Assembly (NCBI GenBank): GCA_021018815.1
Contig: JAITYX010000008.1
Coordinates: 8,554,001 to 8,618,000, forward strand
Length of the DNA stretch: 64,000 bases
Direction: 5' to 3'
DNA from: Talinum fruticosum
Taxonomy: Eukaryota > Streptophyta > Magnoliopsida > Caryophyllales > Talinaceae
The position numbers were made by a program, and so were the translations under genes. Shown in pieces: positions 61,602 through 64,000 of the stretch (positions are counted from its first letter, which is position 1; every line of letters starts with the position of its first letter). The notes beneath the pieces are model-generated. The model worked only from the letters and a program-made list of their open reading frames with translations, made no database searches and had not been told where the DNA came from.

Positions 61602-63117
61602 TTAGGAGTCCATGGCAACTGCCTCTTGGAGCGGGCGGAGTTGAAGGGATGGAATGTGGTCTTTTACTGTGACATGTGAAGAAGCAACCAATTCCTCAAG
61701 CACCTTTCGAACCTTGCTGGCCAGCTCGATCACATAATCATCCTTGTGACCTGTTTCAAAAACCTACTGTCAACTCGAGTGTTGGCTCGAATGCACATTT
61801 TGGCAAATTTCAAAGATGAAGATCATCAACTTTCAATTCCATAAACAACAACAATCCCAGTATGGATCCCAGCGAAAAACATATATCTGAGGGTATTGCT
61901 TATCAAACGGACAGGTGGCTTTGAAGAGAACCCAAAAAGCATAAATTTTGAGAAATGAGAACAAAAAAAAAAAAAAAGGCAGATTTTCACACTTAAGTGC
62001 ACCGTGTAAATTGTATTAAACAGAAGAAACTCACCAATATCATGCATGGCCTTCTCAAGTAAGAAAATATAATCCCTGTTGTTTCCGCAGGGGCCATGAG
62101 CAGTTGCAATTTGCCTACATAAATAAATAAACTCTTGAGCACATCTGGAGTGAGCAAATCAACCCCATGATTTGAAAAGAGAGGGAAAATAAGGTTACTC
62201 ACCTGGCCATTTCATCAACTGGGGCTGGTCCCAGATAGTATTTGTTTTTCAATTTATCAGGAGTAGACATGAACCTGCATTGCACAAAGTGAATATGAGA
62301 ACCGACGGGAGCATAGATCAATTGCCACAATCCAATGAATATTGATATCTGAAACTGAACAGGAAGGCAAACTTACACTATAACTCCTGTGATTAAAGGC
62401 TCAAGTTCCTCCCCTTCCTGAACTCACATAAAGTCCACAAATCAGAACAAGGGCAACGAAAAAGATAACTAGATGCAACACCATCAACATATGCATATTT
62501 CTCTCACCTTGTAGAAGTCGACAGATATCGTGTGATCATATTCACACTCCCTACGCTCCAGATACTGAAACAAGAACAACACACCTGGTACTTAGGGGAA
62601 TAATTTATGCATACCCAACAGGCAAACACTGGAATATATAGGAGAAAACACCCATTAAATGGAGGGACAGGGTATTAATGAGTATGCAATAGTTACCTGC
62701 ATTGCAGCAGCTTCTACTTCAGGGCTTCCATTCACACAGTACGCAGCACCCCACTGGAAAACAGAACAAATGTCGAAATGAATAATGTAAGGAAACAAGA
62801 TGAAATGATAAGTTCACCCAGAAAATGATAGTTCTGGGTTACACTTACACAAATAGATCCTTCACTATATTCCAAAGTACAGGTTCTTGCTGGGTGTTCT
62901 GGTGTACCTCTGTGATCAATGCAAGCTGTCAAGCAAACAAATTCACATAAGTTAAACCAGAAAATGAAGTGTCTTGACCATGAGAAACTGCTGCAGTACT
63001 AAACTTACCAAGATCAAATACCCGTCTGTAGTCCTTGATGTAGCCGATCACTTTCTCGTCATATTTGAAGCCTGGGTTCCAGACCAATGAACCATAGCCA
63101 AAAACCCAGAACACCAT
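61602..63117 (-). CDS. ChaC-type gamma-glutamylcyclotransferase (glutathione-degrading), 8 exons
   Basis: Cytosolic enzyme of the GGCT2/ChaC family, which cleaves glutathione to 5-oxoproline and Cys-Gly. Exons: 63117-63009, 62925-62849, 62753-62697, 62564-62508, 62417-62377, 62274-62203, 62114-62035, 61750-61602; phases agree and give 213 residues. The N-terminus [17 protein letters not shown] contains the substrate-binding YGSL motif. Then follow [34 protein letters not shown], the catalytic-Glu region [10 protein letters not shown], and [26 protein letters not shown]. All family blocks are present and no frameshift is needed. The frame is open upstream to an ATG at 63240 (41 extra residues), but 63117 is the canonical start. 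Likely GGCT2;2-like. Its next neighbour is PBA1, the same order as I recall from Arabidopsis chromosome 4. Confidence 0.93.
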
Positions 63118-64000
63118 GGCTGAAGATCTGGAAGAAAATAACAAAAACTTTACTTTCTCTTGTATTCCCCTTTTTGTTTTGGAGGTGGGAGGATTAGGGT
63201 TTATGAGATGAGAGAGGTTGCCAAATAATTCATACTCCAAATCAATTAATTGCCAAATATATATTGCAGATGGGTGTCCAATTGCTGGTTTGGCTCGGTC
63301 AACAACCCACGTTCAGAAGTGAATGGTCAAGTAAGCCATTAAAACGTGTTCCTTTTACAATTTCAAAAATTAACCTCAAATTCCACGCCACTAAAAACAG
63401 TTGGCCACCTTGGTGTAACCAGGAAACAGCTAAGCTGATTTTGACATTTGACTCCTTCCTTTACTTAAAAGTAACGGGGAAAAGGTAATCAGTGACAAAA
63501 AGGCAATTTAAGGTTATATTATGCATAGACAATCAATGTGAGAGTCTTTCATAAAGAGTCTCTCTTGGAAATCAGGATTAAGGACAAGACTGCATACATT
63601 TGGACTTCTACAAATTGTTTCAAAGACACCGCACTAGGTTGTCTTGTTATTATTGTAGGATACTAAAGTATTGTATGCAAACAACAAACAATTGGCAAAT
63701 TGGGGATTTGATGACCCAATCTACACCTAGCTGGGCAACGCTATTTGACTATAAACAATTAAAACCATAAACTTCATTTGATTGACCAGGTCAAACTTAT
63801 TTAGATTATCCGTGGACCTACTTCCAAACCCATTAGTCTTCTATAAACCAAAAGGTTTAAGCAATTGATGCAGTGGTCAGCTAATTAAGTTTTGCTCAAA
63901 GAATCTCCAGTATTCAAAATCCATCAACATTGAACCCGATCCCTCCTTAAACCAAGAAAATTAAACACTTCATTAAATGACAATCGGTAGAAAATCGCTG
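63118..64000. other. Upstream region of the ChaC gene
   Basis: Promoter and leader of the ChaC gene followed by unique-looking AT-rich DNA to the window end. No gene, RNA or clear repeat recognised. Confidence 0.4.

Noticed and set aside
63118..63240. N-terminal extension of the ChaC protein from the ATG at 63240
   Set aside because: In frame, but the family starts at [11 protein letters not shown]; the extra 41 residues look like leader sequence.
1..64000. CRISPR array, operon, phage or other prokaryotic system
   Set aside because: No regularly spaced repeats and no closely packed co-directional intronless genes; the gene structures are plant nuclear throughout.

Overview
The window is nuclear DNA of a flowering plant, most likely a eudicot. 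Its genes carry many short exons with GT-AG introns, the spacers are AT-rich, and the repeats are plant types (MITEs, a LINE remnant, SINE-like pieces, a probable Helitron). I see no prokaryotic operon, CRISPR array, tRNA, rRNA or virus, and no undescribed system. The genes belong to well-known plant families.

Layout. 0.3-4.7 kb (-): group C bZIP transcription factor. 4.9-10.2 kb: AT-rich spacer with MITEs. 10.2-14.2 kb (-): DUF599 membrane protein with a 3.3 kb intron. 14.4-22.3 kb: repeat-rich spacer with a decayed LINE. 22.4-23.0 kb (+): SAUR auxin-response gene whose 5' coding part contains SINE-like DNA. 26.3-28.9 kb (-): small plastid DnaJ-type zinc-finger protein. 29.2-30.2 kb (+): intronless GT64 glycosyltransferase. 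32.7-48.8 kb (+): L-arabinokinase with 29 exons. 50.1-53.3 kb (-): AIG2-like protein. 55.3-60.0 kb (-): 20S proteasome subunit beta-1 (PBA1). 61.6-63.1 kb (-): ChaC-type gamma-glutamylcyclotransferase.

The genes do not form a pathway. From memory, however, Arabidopsis carries ChaC, PBA1, AIG2-like, SAUR and DUF599 genes side by side on chromosome 4, so the window looks like an ancestral syntenic block with the arabinokinase, GT64 and zinc-finger genes lying between.

The most notable signal is technical or evolutionary. Four conserved genes (DUF599, GT64, arabinokinase, PBA1) each need one or two single added bases to encode the full family protein. Four of the five sites are runs of exactly four G (or C) where five are expected. 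This points to homopolymer under-calling in the assembly more than to five independent gene deaths. Exon boundaries were placed by eye from splice consensus, reading frame and family knowledge.
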